From the NCBI RefSeq assembly GCF_015291665.1, contig NZ_CP030048.1, positions 992,001-1,056,000 on the forward strand: a DNA stretch of 64,000 bases. Reading direction: 5' to 3'. Of the stretch, positions 11,688 to 20,520 are shown one piece after another (positions within the stretch are counted from its first letter, which is position 1; the number at the start of each line of letters is the position of its first letter). The notes under the pieces were generated by a model. It was not told the origin of the DNA, did not search any database, and was given only the letters and a program-made list of their open reading frames with translations. This DNA comes from Bradyrhizobium sp. CCBAU 53338. Lineage in GTDB: Bacteria; Pseudomonadota; Alphaproteobacteria; Rhizobiales; Xanthobacteraceae. The position numbers were made by a program, and so were the translations under genes.

Positions 11688-12608
11688 CTAGGCCGCCTTC
11701 TGCGCGCTCTTGGCGCGAATGCCGAGCAAATGGCTGATCGCGAACACGAGATCGGCGCGGTTCATGGTGTAGAAATGGAAGGTGTCGACGCCGTGTTTTG
11801 CCAGTTTCTGCACCTGGCCGGCTGCGACCGTGGCGGCCACCAGCTTGCGGGTCTCGGCGTCGTCATCGAGGCCTTCGAACTTCGCGGCGAACCAGTCCGG
11901 CACCGTGGTGCCGGCGCGGGTGACGAAATTCCGAGCCTGCTTGAAATTGTGCATGGGCATGATGCCCGGCACGATCGGGATGTCGATACCGCGCGCACGG
12001 ACGCGGTCGAGATAGCGGAAGTAGAGGTCGTTATCGAAGAAGACCTGGGTGATCGCGCGCGTCGCGCCGGCATCGACTTTTGCCTTCAGCGTGTCGATAT
12101 CGGCGTCGAAGTCGCGCGCCTCGGGGTGCTTCTCAGGATAGGCGGATACGGACACTTCGATATCGGCGTGCCGCCTCTTGATTCCGGCGACGAGGTCGGC
12201 CGAGCTCTGGTAGCCCTCGGGGTGGCTGGAGTAGGGCGTACCGATGCCGCCGGCGGGATCGCCGCGCAAGGCCACGATGTGGCGGACGCCGACCTCGTGA
12301 TAGCGGTCGACGATCTCGTCGATCTCGCCGCGCGAGGCCCCGACGCAGGTCAGGTGCGCAGCCGGCAGCAGCGCGGTCTCCTTGAGAATGCGGGCTATGG
12401 TCGAGTGGGTACGCTCGCGGGTGGAACCGCCGGCGCCGTAGGTTACCGAGACGAATTTCGGATCGAGCGGGGCGAGCCGGTTGATGGTCTCCCAGAGATT
12501 CCGCTCCATGTCTTCCGTCTTGGGCGGAAAGAACTCGAACGAGATCGCAGGCCGCTTCAGGTGCCCGTCTTGCCCGTCGGTATGGCCAGGCGTCGTCGTC
12601 TCGGTCAT
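11688..12608 (-). CDS. metF: 5,10-methylenetetrahydrofolate reductase
   Basis: 306 residues from ATG 12608. FAD-dependent TIM barrel: ISFEFFPPKTEDMERNLW carries the conserved catalytic glutamate, with VSVTYGAGGSTRERT and HIVALRGDPAGG further on, and AITQVFFDND in the C-terminal half. It reduces methylene-THF to methyl-THF for MetH, encoded directly downstream. A GTG at 12620 is an alternative start with GGAG three bases away; the ATG at 12608 has a more ordinary leader. The long upstream region carries a palindrome and a hairpin that may regulate the operon. Confidence 0.96.
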   Translation of the reverse strand: MTETTTPGHTDGQDGHLKRPAISFEFFPPKTEDMERNLWETINRLAPLDPKFVSVTYGAGGSTRERTHSTIARILKETALLPAAHLTCVGASRGEIDEIVDRYHEVGVRHIVALRGDPAGGIGTPYSSHPEGYQSSADLVAGIKRRHADIEVSVSAYPEKHPEARDFDADIDTLKAKVDAGATRAITQVFFDNDLYFRYLDRVRARGIDIPIVPGIMPMHNFKQARNFVTRAGTTVPDWFAAKFEGLDDDAETRKLVAATVAAGQVQKLAKHGVDTFHFYTMNRADLVFAISHLLGIRAKSAQKAA

Positions 12609-12653
12609 GGCACCACTCACTCCAGGGGCGCGCCAAGGTCTGGCGGCCGGCGT

Positions 12654-12677
12654 CTATCTTTGGAGGGGCTAAGATAG
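12654..12677 (-). promoter_or_regulatory. metF leader hairpin with anti-Shine-Dalgarno-like loop
   Basis: CTATCTT (12654-12660) pairs with AAGATAG (12671-12677). In the metF transcript the 10-base loop reads AGCCCCUCCA, whose CCUCC could pair with the GGAG in front of metF. A possible translational control element; function inferred only. Confidence 0.35.
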
Positions 12678-12735
12678 GACAAAGGCAGGTTACTCGACAG
12701 CCCATCGGAGATGGGAAGTAGCCCACTTATGGTGA

Positions 12736-12749
12736 TATTGGTGCCAATA
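12736..12749. promoter_or_regulatory. Inverted repeat TATTGG-TG-CCAATA, candidate operator
   Basis: Perfect 6-base arms with a 2-base spacer, 128 bases upstream of the metF start and beside the AT-rich stretch. It is a candidate site for a dimeric regulator of metF-metH. The regulator is not encoded next to it. Confidence 0.4.
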
Positions 12750-13000
12750 GTGCAGCACAAAGGCTTCGGGTGGGACGCGTCTATAAATGAAACTTAATAT
12801 AAGCAATTCAGATATATAGTTTTATTTTGATGGCCGACGAAGTCTCTTTTTCTGGTGTGGGCAGGGTGAATCTAATGTTGCAGATGGCTCGATCGTCCCA
12901 ATCCTAGCCTGGCCTTATACCTGAAGTCTCGGTCCGAACACGCCAGATCTGCGCTGATGACCCATTGCCGCTGCGCGGCCCTCCATTACGTTACCGCGCC

Positions 13001-14014
13001 ATGATCCCGCTCTCAGTCCTCGACCTCTCGGTCGTCACCACAGGCACAAAGCCCGCCGCGGCGCTGCGCAACAGCATCGATCTGGCGCGCCAAGTCGACG
13101 GGCTCGGCTATGTCCGTTACTGGCTTGCCGAGCATCATAACCTCGCCTCCGTGGCGAGCCCGGCGCCCGACGTGATGATCGGGCAGATCGCAGCGGTAAC
13201 GAAGCACATCCGCGTCGGCTCCGGCGGCGTCATGCTGCCCAACCACGCCCCGCTGGTGGTGGCCGAGCGCTTCAAGATGCTGGAGGCGCTGTTTCCGGGC
13301 CGCATCGACCTCGGTCTTGGCCGTGCGCCCGGCACCGACGGTGCCACGGCTTACGCGCTGCGCAGCCGGCTCGACCGCCGCGAGGGCGACGATTTTCTGG
13401 AGCGGCTGCACGAATTGATCCTGTGGGAGACGCGCGAATTTCCCTCGGGGCATCCTTACCACAACGTGGTCGCGATGCCTGATGACACGCCATTACCGCC
13501 GATCTGGCTGCTCGGCTCCAGCGACTATTCTTCGGAGCTCGCCGCGCAGGTCGGCATGGGCTTCGCCTTCGCCCATCACTTTGCGTCCCACGATGCGATC
13601 GACGCGATGGTACACTATCGCAACCGCTTCCAGCCGTCGGCCTGGCGCGCGACGGCGCACGCGATCCTCGCGGTTGCGGTCATCACGGCGGATACGGACG
13701 AGGAGGCTGAAAGGCTCGCGACCTCGTTCGACCTCAACCGCCTGCGCCGCGATCGCGGCCAATATCTGCCGTTGCCGAGCGTCGAGGAAGCGCTGGCTTA
13801 TCCCTACTCGGATTCCGAGCGGGTCTCGATTGCGCGCAACCGCTCGCGCCTGTTCGTCGGCAATCCGTCCACGGTGCAAAAGAAGCTCCAGCCGCTGCTG
13901 GAGGCGAGCAAGCCGGACGAGCTGATGGTGATCACGGCCGTGTACGACCACGAGGCGCGCAAGAGGTCGTATTCGCTATTGGCCGAGGCGTTTGAGCTTA
14001 AAGCAGCCGCGTAA
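13001..14014 (+). CDS. LLM-class flavin-dependent oxidoreductase (luciferase-like)
   Basis: 337 residues from ATG 13001 ([15 protein letters not shown]). A TIM-barrel bacterial-luciferase-like protein: [20 protein letters not shown], then [17 protein letters not shown] and [18 protein letters not shown] are the typical MsnO8/YhbW-like group signatures. It uses reduced FMN or F420; the LGLGRAPG group in alphaproteobacteria is usually FMN-linked. Physiological substrate unknown. The in-frame TTG at 12965 would add 12 residues with no homology content. Single gene, divergent from metF. Confidence 0.9.
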   Translation: MIPLSVLDLSVVTTGTKPAAALRNSIDLARQVDGLGYVRYWLAEHHNLASVASPAPDVMIGQIAAVTKHIRVGSGGVMLPNHAPLVVAERFKMLEALFPGRIDLGLGRAPGTDGATAYALRSRLDRREGDDFLERLHELILWETREFPSGHPYHNVVAMPDDTPLPPIWLLGSSDYSSELAAQVGMGFAFAHHFASHDAIDAMVHYRNRFQPSAWRATAHAILAVAVITADTDEEAERLATSFDLNRLRRDRGQYLPLPSVEEALAYPYSDSERVSIARNRSRLFVGNPSTVQKKLQPLLEASKPDELMVITAVYDHEARKRSYSLLAEAFELKAAA

Positions 14015-14060
14015 AAATCCTCGTGCCCCTGCTCGCGCTTCGCGGTTCCGGGACACGAGA

Positions 14061-14921
14061 TCAATCCTGCTGCGTCTCGTTGAACGTCGCGCGGAACGGG
14101 TGGCCCGGATATACGCCGACGATGCGGAATTCACGCGAGAAGAATTTCAGCTCTTCGATCGCAAACGCCAGGCCCTTGTCGTCGGGGTGGCCGTCGACGT
14201 CGGCATAGAACTGCGTGGCGAAGAAATTGCCATCGACCATGTAGCTTTCGAGCTTGGTCATGTTGACGCCGTTGGTGGCAAAGCCGCCGAGCGCCTTGTA
14301 GAGCGCGGCGGGCAGGTTGCGCACCCGAAATACAAAAGTGGTGACCAGCGGGCCGGAGCCCTGCGCCGCCCATTTCGGCTCGCGCGCCAGCACCACGAAG
14401 CGCGTGGTGTTGTGGGCCTCGTCCTCGATGTCCTCGGCGAGGATGTCGAGGCCGTAAATCTGCGCGGCGAGGCGCGAGGCGATCGCGGCGACGGTCTTGT
14501 CCTTGCGCTCCGAGATGTCGCGGGCGCTGCCGGCGGTGTCGGCGTGCACGATCGGCTTGATGCCGAGCTTGCGGATGACGCGGCGGCACTGGCCGAGCGC
14601 GTGCACATGGCTCTCGACGGACTTGATGTCGGACAGTTTGGTGCCCTTGATCGCCATCAGCTGATGGCGGACCGGCAGGAACCATTCGCCGATGATGAAG
14701 AGGCCGGAGGCCGGCAGCAGATGATGGATGTCGGCGACGCGGCCGGCGACCGAATTCTCGATCGGGATCATGCCGAGATCGGCTTCGCCCGAGGAGATCG
14801 CCGACAGCGCGTCCTCGAAGGTGGCGCAGGGCATCGGCTCGGCGTCGGGATAGGCCTCGACGATGGCGATATGGGAATTGGCGCCAGGTTCGCCCTGGAA
14901 TGCGATCTTCATCTTGCTCAT
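14061..14921 (-). CDS. pheA: Prephenate dehydratase
   Basis: 286 residues. The catalytic domain starts MKIAFQGEPGANSHIA and contains DLGMIPIENSVAGRV and the family signature NTTRFVVLAREPK near 190, whose TRF threonine is catalytic. The C-terminal ACT domain (about 205-280, FVFRVRNLPAALYKALGGFA, then KLESYMVDG) binds phenylalanine for feedback control. It converts prephenate to phenylpyruvate and is a stand-alone enzyme without a chorismate mutase domain. ATG 14921 gives MSKMKIAFQG; the much longer open frame upstream only overlaps kdsB antisense. It follows kdsB by 22 bases, so the two are probably one transcript. Confidence 0.95.
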   Translation of the reverse strand: MSKMKIAFQGEPGANSHIAIVEAYPDAEPMPCATFEDALSAISSGEADLGMIPIENSVAGRVADIHHLLPASGLFIIGEWFLPVRHQLMAIKGTKLSDIKSVESHVHALGQCRRVIRKLGIKPIVHADTAGSARDISERKDKTVAAIASRLAAQIYGLDILAEDIEDEAHNTTRFVVLAREPKWAAQGSGPLVTTFVFRVRNLPAALYKALGGFATNGVNMTKLESYMVDGNFFATQFYADVDGHPDDKGLAFAIEELKFFSREFRIVGVYPGHPFRATFNETQQD

Positions 14922-14943
14922 GACGGTGCCTTGTAGCAGCGGC

Positions 14944-15684
14944 TCAGGATTTGGAAAGGATGCCGCGGGCGGTCTCGAGATCAGCCGGCGTGTCGACCCC
15001 GCGGGGGACGGTATCGACGATGGTGAAGTCGATGCGCATCCCGGCCTCCAGGGCCCGGAGCTGCTCGAGCTTCTCCTGCAATTCCAGCGGCGAGGGCGGC
15101 AAGGAGACATAGCGCTCCAGTGCGGCGCGACGATAGGCGTAGAGGCCGATATGGTGGTAGCGCGGTCCGTCACCGGTCGGCGCGGTCGCGCGGGTGAAAT
15201 AAAGTGCGCGCATGCGCCTGCCGCCGAGTGAGGTTCCAATCGCCTTCACGACGCTCGGGGCGAGGTCCTCCTCCTCGGTATGGATCTGCGAGGCCAGCGT
15301 GGCGATGTCCACCGCGGGGTCTTCCAGCGGCGGCAGCACTTCGCGGATGTTGTCGACCGTGATGGTCGGGAAATCGCCCTGGAGATTGACTACGATCTCG
15401 GCCTTGGCGTCAGGATCAAGCTTCCGCATGGCCTCGTGGATGCGGTCGGAGCCGGACGGATGCTCGGGCCGGGTCATCACGGCCTCGCCGCCATGGGCGG
15501 TCACGACGGACGCGATTTCGTCCGTGTCAGTTGCCACCGCAACCCGGCCGATACCGGCAGCGACCGCTCGCCGCATCACGTGCACGATCATCGGCAGGCC
15601 CGCGATATCGGCGAGCGGCTTGCCGGGCAGGCGGGTGGCGGCCATGCGGGCCGGGATCAGCACCAGGATGCGGGGATCGATCAT
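14944..15684 (-). CDS. kdsB: 3-deoxy-manno-octulosonate cytidylyltransferase (CMP-Kdo synthetase)
   Basis: 246 residues, the family size. The nucleotide-binding start [20 protein letters not shown] is diagnostic, followed by [20 protein letters not shown] and VVNLQGDFP. It activates Kdo with CTP for lipopolysaccharide inner-core synthesis, in the cytoplasm. Upstream of the ATG there is no recognisable ribosome binding site; instead three 14-base tandem repeats abut the start codon. pheA follows 22 bases downstream, an odd but plausible pair. Confidence 0.96.
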   Translation of the reverse strand: MIDPRILVLIPARMAATRLPGKPLADIAGLPMIVHVMRRAVAAGIGRVAVATDTDEIASVVTAHGGEAVMTRPEHPSGSDRIHEAMRKLDPDAKAEIVVNLQGDFPTITVDNIREVLPPLEDPAVDIATLASQIHTEEEDLAPSVVKAIGTSLGGRRMRALYFTRATAPTGDGPRYHHIGLYAYRRAALERYVSLPPSPLELQEKLEQLRALEAGMRIDFTIVDTVPRGVDTPADLETARGILSKS

Positions 15685-15685
15685 T

Positions 15686-15727
15686 GGTTCAAGCGACTGG
15701 GTTCAAGCGACTGGGTTCAAGAGCCTG
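15686..15727 (-). repeat. Three 14-bp tandem repeats abutting the kdsB start codon
   Basis: GGTTCAAGCGACTG occurs at 15686-15699 and 15700-15713, and a third copy with two changes at 15714-15727 (plus-strand orientation). The array ends one base before the kdsB ATG (15682-15684) and so replaces the usual ribosome-binding region. Copy-number change by slippage is possible. Confidence 0.85.
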
Positions 15728-15931
15728 GAAACGGGGCGTTTTCCGCACCGGGAAATGGGGTGGGGATGGGCTGAAAGCCGCACCGCTTATACGGGTTGCC
15801 AGACCCCGGGCAAACCGATATCTGAATGGCAAAACTCGGGGAAACAATAAGGAACGTCTGATTCTCCCGAGGCTCGTCCTGGCGGCCGCCCGGCCGCCTA
15901 ATCCTTCTTGCGGTGTGGGGCCTGGCCGGAA

Positions 15932-16486
15932 ATGGACTCTTTCGAACTCAATAAGATTCTCGGTGCTGTTCTCGGCACCTGTCTCATTCTGCTGGTGACG
16001 AGCTTCACCGCTCAGGCGCTGTTCTCGCCGAAGATGCCGGAAAAGCCGGGCTTCGAGATCGCCGTGAAGGAAGAAGCCGGTGACAAGGGCGGCGCCGCCG
16101 CGGCCGCAGCCCCGTCCGAGCCGATCGAAAAGCTGCTCCAGACCGCCTCTGTCGAGAAGGGCGCTGCTGCCGCCAAGAAGTGCGGCGCCTGCCACACCTT
16201 CGAAAAGGGCGGCCCGAACCGGGTCGGTCCGAACCTCTATGGCATCGTCGACGATCACCGCGGCGAGGGACGTAACGGCTTCAACTTCTCGGCTGCGATG
16301 AAGGCCAAGGGCGGCACCTGGACGATCGATGAGCTGAACAAGTTCATCGCCAATCCGAAGGGCGACATCCCCGGCACCGCGATGGGCTTCGCCGGTATCC
16401 CGAAGGACAGCGAGCGCGCGGACGTCATCGCCTATCTGAACAGTCTCTCCGACAGCCCGAAGCCGCTGCCGACCGCGGCGAAGTAA
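15932..16486 (+). CDS. cycM: Membrane-anchored c-type cytochrome (CycM)
   Basis: 184 residues. An uncleaved N-terminal anchor (about residues 9-31, ILGAVLGTCLILLVTSF) is followed by an Ala/Gly/Pro linker (about 45-65) and a class I cytochrome c domain with the heme-binding CGACH at 84-88 and the probable Met ligand in GTAMGFAGIP near 150. In Bradyrhizobium CycM carries electrons from the bc1 complex to the aa3 oxidase (established for that family). ATG 15932 begins MDSFELNKILG. Single gene followed by a terminator-like hairpin. Confidence 0.95.
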   Translation: MDSFELNKILGAVLGTCLILLVTSFTAQALFSPKMPEKPGFEIAVKEEAGDKGGAAAAAAPSEPIEKLLQTASVEKGAAAAKKCGACHTFEKGGPNRVGPNLYGIVDDHRGEGRNGFNFSAAMKAKGGTWTIDELNKFIANPKGDIPGTAMGFAGIPKDSERADVIAYLNSLSDSPKPLPTAAK

Positions 16487-16538
16487 GGCTCTCGCAACAA
16501 GGCTCTCTAAGGGGCTTGGGTCTCGATCTCTGACATGC

Positions 16539-16560
16539 GGCCAGGCCTCAAAGCCTGGCC
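16539..16560 (+). terminator. Hairpin terminator after cycM
   Basis: GGCCAGGC (16539-16546), loop CTCAAA, GCCTGGCC (16553-16560): a perfect 8-bp GC-rich stem followed by GTTTCC. The T-run is weak. It stands 50 bases after the cycM stop. Confidence 0.6.
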
Positions 16561-16721
16561 GTTTCCGTATCCGGGCCTCGCGGCGTCGTTATCGGGGCGT
16601 TTGGCCGCATCCGAGAGGCCGCTCCGCCTTCCAAGATGAGGAAAAAGCAACATATTCCGTCGAAACCTCGCCTATATTGGGAACTTAAAGGAATAGCCTC
16701 CTTCAAGACAGGGATGTTGAT

Positions 16722-18617
16722 TTGGCCATTACCCGACGCGATCTCCTGCTCACCGGCGCAGCCGTTGCTGCGCTTCCCGCCCTCGGTTCTGCGGCGGGCC
16801 TTCCCGTCGTCGGCACGGCCGAGGCGCAATCGGCCGGTGAGCTCCCCTGGCGCCATGCCCTGTCGCTGTTCGGCGACATCAAATACCCCGCCGACTTCAA
16901 GCGCTTCGACTACGTCAATCCGGATGCCCCCAAGGGCGGCACAGCGCGCCTGATCTCGCTCGGCACGTTCGACAATTTCAACATCGCGGTCGCCGGCATC
17001 AAGGGCTCGCTCGCGCCGGCCGCGGCGTTGATCTACGAAACGTTGATGACGCGCGCCCAGGACGAGGTCGCCACCGAATATGGCGAGCTCGCCGAATCCG
17101 CGCAGCATCCCGACGACTTTTCCTTTGTGGTCTATCGCCTGCGCAAGGAAGCCCGTTGGCACGACGGCAAGCCGGTGACGCCCGAGGACGTCGTCTTCTC
17201 GCTGGAGAGCCTGAAGAAGCTGAGCCCGATGTACGCCTCCTACTATCGCCATGTCGCGAAGGTGGAGAAGAGCGGTGAGCGCGACGTGAAATTCACCTTC
17301 GATGCGCCCGGCAATCGCGAATTGCCCACCATCGTTGGCGAACTCACCGTGCTGCCGAAGCATTGGTGGGAGGGCACCGACGCCCAGGGCCGCAAGCGCG
17401 ACATCGGCGCGACCACGCTCGAGCCGCCGCTCGGCTCCGGCCCGTACAAGATCAAGGAATTCGTGGCCGGACGTTCGATCAAGCTCGAGCGGGTGAAGGA
17501 CTATTGGGGCGCCAATGTCCCGAGCCAGATCGGCACCAACAATTTCGACGAACTGCGGTTCGAGTTCTTCCGCGACAACCTCGTTGCGCTGGAAGCCTTC
17601 AAGGCCGACCAGGCCGACTGGATCGCGGAAAACTCGGCCAAGCAGTGGGCCACGGCCTATGATTTCCCGGCGGTGGCCGAGAAGCGCGTGCTCAAGGAAG
17701 AATTCCCGATCAACGATTCCGGCCGGATGCAGGCCTTCGCCTTCAACATCCGCCGCGATCAGTTCAAGGATGCGCGGCTGCGCCGTGCCTTCAACTACGC
17801 CTTCGACTTCGAAGAGATGAACAAGCAGCTCTTCTACGGTCAGTACAAGCGCATCGGCAGCTATTTCGAGGGAACGGAGCTCGCGTCGTCAGGCCTGCCG
17901 CAGGGGCAGGAGCTGGAGATCCTCCGGGCGGTGAAGGACAAGGTGCCGCCGGAAGTCTTCACCACGGCCTACCAGAATCCGGTCGGCGGCAGTCCGGAAA
18001 CCGTGCGTGCCAATCTGCGCGAGGCGGCGAAGCTGCTGAAAGAGGCCGGCTTCGAAGTCAAAGACCACAAGCTGGTGGATGGCACCGGCAAGCCGCTCAC
18101 GGTCGAGATCCTGGTGCAGGATCCGTCGTCGGAGCGCATCGCCCTGTTCTACAAGCCGTCGCTCGAGCGCATCGGCATCAGCGCCTCGATCCGCGTCGTC
18201 GACGATGCGCAATACCAGAACCGGCTGCGCAGCTTCGACTTCGACATGATCATCGATCAGTGGGGCGAATCGCTTTCGCCAGGCAACGAGCAGCGCGAGT
18301 TCTGGGGCTCGCAGGCCGCCGACATGCCGGGTGCGCGCAACACCATCGGCATCAAGAATCCCGCGGTCGATGCCCTGATCGAGAGGGTGATCTACGCCAA
18401 GAACCGCGGCGAACTGGTCGCGGCGACCCATGCGCTCGATCGCGTGCTGCTGTGGAATTTCTACCTCGTCCCGCAATTCACCTACGGCTTCTCGCGCTAC
18501 GCCCGCTGGGACCGCTTCAGCCATGCCGATCCGCTGCCGAAATACGGCCGGTCCGGCCTGCCAACGCTGTGGTGGTATGACGCTGACAAGGCGGCGCGGA
18601 TCGGAAAACGCTCTTGA
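16722..18617 (+). CDS. Peptide ABC transporter substrate-binding protein 1 (YejA-like)
   Basis: 631 residues, SBP family 5 (oligopeptide/dipeptide/nickel type). TTG start at 16722 with GGGA 8 bases upstream; no ATG or GTG in this frame fits. The leader TRRDLLLTGAAVAALPALG has a twin-arginine motif, so export in folded form by Tat is likely. The mature start WRHALSLFGDIKYPADFKR, then FDYVNPDAPKGG is characteristic of YejA. It delivers peptides to the YejBEF transporter encoded two genes later. A TATATT at 16673-16678 could be the -10. Its stop overlaps a possible TTG of the next gene by 4 bases. Confidence 0.92.
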   Translation: MAITRRDLLLTGAAVAALPALGSAAGLPVVGTAEAQSAGELPWRHALSLFGDIKYPADFKRFDYVNPDAPKGGTARLISLGTFDNFNIAVAGIKGSLAPAAALIYETLMTRAQDEVATEYGELAESAQHPDDFSFVVYRLRKEARWHDGKPVTPEDVVFSLESLKKLSPMYASYYRHVAKVEKSGERDVKFTFDAPGNRELPTIVGELTVLPKHWWEGTDAQGRKRDIGATTLEPPLGSGPYKIKEFVAGRSIKLERVKDYWGANVPSQIGTNNFDELRFEFFRDNLVALEAFKADQADWIAENSAKQWATAYDFPAVAEKRVLKEEFPINDSGRMQAFAFNIRRDQFKDARLRRAFNYAFDFEEMNKQLFYGQYKRIGSYFEGTELASSGLPQGQELEILRAVKDKVPPEVFTTAYQNPVGGSPETVRANLREAAKLLKEAGFEVKDHKLVDGTGKPLTVEILVQDPSSERIALFYKPSLERIGISASIRVVDDAQYQNRLRSFDFDMIIDQWGESLSPGNEQREFWGSQAADMPGARNTIGIKNPAVDALIERVIYAKNRGELVAATHALDRVLLWNFYLVPQFTYGFSRYARWDRFSHADPLPKYGRSGLPTLWWYDADKAARIGKRS

Positions 18618-18631
18618 GGAAGCAATTGCGC

Positions 18632-20518
18632 ATGGCGCAGCTTTCACGCCGGCATGTGCTGGCTTTGGGTGTCGGCGGTGCATTCGGCGCGGCCGTGCTC
18701 CGCGGCGCGTCGGCGTCCGAGGGGCCGCCCGAGGTCCACGGCATCTCGGCGTTCGGCGATCTCAAATATCCCGCCGACTTCCATCGTTTCGACTACGTCA
18801 ATCCCGATGCGCCGAAGGGCGGCACCTTCTCGCTGATCCCCTCGGTGCGCGGCTACAATCAGTCCTATTTCACCTTCAATTCGCTCAATGCCTTCGTCCT
18901 GAAGGGCGAGGGCGCGCAAGGCATGGATCTGACCTTCGTCACGCTGATGGCGCATGCCGGCGACGAGCCCGACGCGATGTACGGCTTCGCCGCGAAGTCG
19001 GTGCAGATCTCGCCCGACAAGCTCGCTTATCGCTTCACGATGCGACCCGAGGCGAAGTTTCATGACGGCACGAAGCTGACCGCGCACGACGCCGCGTTCT
19101 CGATCAACGTGCTGAAGGACAAGGGGCATCCGCTCATCCAGATCCAGATGCGCGACGTCAAGGGCGCCGAGGCGCTCGACGATGCCACCGTGGTCGTGAA
19201 TTTCGCCGAGAAGCGCGCGCGCGACGTGCCGCTCTACGTGGCGGGCCTGCCGATCTTCTCCAAGGCCTATTACGCGAGCCGTGTCTTCGACGAGACCACC
19301 ACGGACGCGCCGCTGGGTTCGGGCCCGTACAAGGTCGGAAAGTTCGAGATCAACCGCTTCATCGAGTTCGAGCGCGTCAGGGATTGGTGGGGCGCGGACC
19401 TGCCGGTCTGCCGCGGCAGCAACAATTTCGACGTGATCCGCTACGAATTCTACCGCGACCGCGACGTCGCCTTCGAAGGCTTCACCGGCAAGAACTATCT
19501 CTATCGCGAGGAGTTCACCTCACGCATCTGGGCGACGCGTTACGACTTCCCGGCCATCAAGGACGGCCGCGTCAAGCGCGAGGAGGTGCCGGATCAGACA
19601 CCGTCGGGCGGCCAGGGCTGGTTCCTCAACACGCGGCGGGACAAGTTCAAGAATTTGAAGGTGCGCGAAGCGCTGAACTACGCGTTCGATTTCGAATGGA
19701 CCAACAAGACCATCATGTACGGCGCCTATGCGCGCACGCGCTCGCCGTTCCAGAATTCCGATCTCGTCGCCGAGGGGATGCCATCGCCCGAGGAGCTGAA
19801 GCTGCTGGAGCCGTTCCGCGGCCAGGTGCCTGACGAAGTCTTCGGCGAGCCGTTCGTGCCGCCGGTGTCCGACGGCTCGGGCCAGGATCGCGCGCTGCTT
19901 CGCAAGGCGCAGCAATTGCTCCAGGAGGCGCAGCTTCCGGTGAAGGACGGCAAGCGCCTGTTGCCGAACGGCGAGGTCTTCGGCATCGAGTTCCTGACCG
20001 ACGAGGCCTCGTTCCAGCCGCACCATGCCTCGTTCCTCAAGAACCTGAACATGCTGGGCATCGACGCGAATTTGCGTCTCGTCGATGCGGTTCAGTATCG
20101 CGCCCGGGTCGAATCCTTCGATTTCGACGTGGCCATCAACCGCCTGTCGATGTCGGCAACGCCCGGCGACAGCCTGCGCACCTACTTCACCTCGCAGGCC
20201 GCGGCGACGAAGGGGTCCTACAATCTTGCCGGCGCCTCCAGCCCCGCGCTCGATGCGCTGGTCGAGAAGGCGATGGCGGCCGCGACGCGCAATGACCTCA
20301 CCGTCGCCTGCCGCGCGATCGACCGTGTCTTCCGCGCCGGCCGCTACTGGGTGCCGCAATGGTACAATACCAGCCACCGGCTGGCGTATTGGGACGAGTT
20401 CAGCCATCCCGCGAACCTGCCGCGATATGCGCTCTCCGACTATGCGAGCGGCGTCGGCGAGCGGACCTTGTGGTGGTACGACCGCGCCAAGGCCGCCAAG
20501 ATCGAGCAGGCGAAATAA
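18632..20518 (+). CDS. Peptide ABC transporter substrate-binding protein 2 (YejA-like)
   Basis: 628 residues, clearly a paralogue of the preceding gene: the same signature GDLKYPADFHRFDYVNPDAP occurs near residue 50. ATG 18632 is chosen since GAGGAAG lies 9 bases upstream; a TTG at 18614 overlaps the previous stop. The leader LSRRHVLALGVGGAFGAAV again has a twin-arginine motif. Having two binding proteins for one permease suggests two peptide classes or affinities. Ends 2 bases before yejB. Confidence 0.92.
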   Translation: MAQLSRRHVLALGVGGAFGAAVLRGASASEGPPEVHGISAFGDLKYPADFHRFDYVNPDAPKGGTFSLIPSVRGYNQSYFTFNSLNAFVLKGEGAQGMDLTFVTLMAHAGDEPDAMYGFAAKSVQISPDKLAYRFTMRPEAKFHDGTKLTAHDAAFSINVLKDKGHPLIQIQMRDVKGAEALDDATVVVNFAEKRARDVPLYVAGLPIFSKAYYASRVFDETTTDAPLGSGPYKVGKFEINRFIEFERVRDWWGADLPVCRGSNNFDVIRYEFYRDRDVAFEGFTGKNYLYREEFTSRIWATRYDFPAIKDGRVKREEVPDQTPSGGQGWFLNTRRDKFKNLKVREALNYAFDFEWTNKTIMYGAYARTRSPFQNSDLVAEGMPSPEELKLLEPFRGQVPDEVFGEPFVPPVSDGSGQDRALLRKAQQLLQEAQLPVKDGKRLLPNGEVFGIEFLTDEASFQPHHASFLKNLNMLGIDANLRLVDAVQYRARVESFDFDVAINRLSMSATPGDSLRTYFTSQAAATKGSYNLAGASSPALDALVEKAMAAATRNDLTVACRAIDRVFRAGRYWVPQWYNTSHRLAYWDEFSHPANLPRYALSDYASGVGERTLWWYDRAKAAKIEQAK

Positions 20519-20520
20519 TC

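Larger units (their letters stand above)
12609..13000. other. Divergent intergenic region metF / flavin monooxygenase
   Basis: About 390 bases without a gene that I can support. It holds a leader hairpin (12654-12677), an inverted repeat (12736-12749) and a strikingly AT-rich stretch at about 12781-12832 (several TATA-like words) in an otherwise GC-rich context, probably promoter DNA. I checked for SAM-II, SAH and cobalamin riboswitch signatures and saw none. Confidence 0.55.

Noticed and set aside
12609..12760. Possible SAM, SAH or cobalamin riboswitch ahead of metF
   Set aside because: None of the conserved core sequences known to me is present; only a simple hairpin and an inverted repeat are seen.
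15686..15727. GGTTCAAG motifs that resemble a tRNA T-arm
   Set aside because: They are three tandem copies of a 14-mer; no acceptor stem, anticodon arm or D-arm can be formed.
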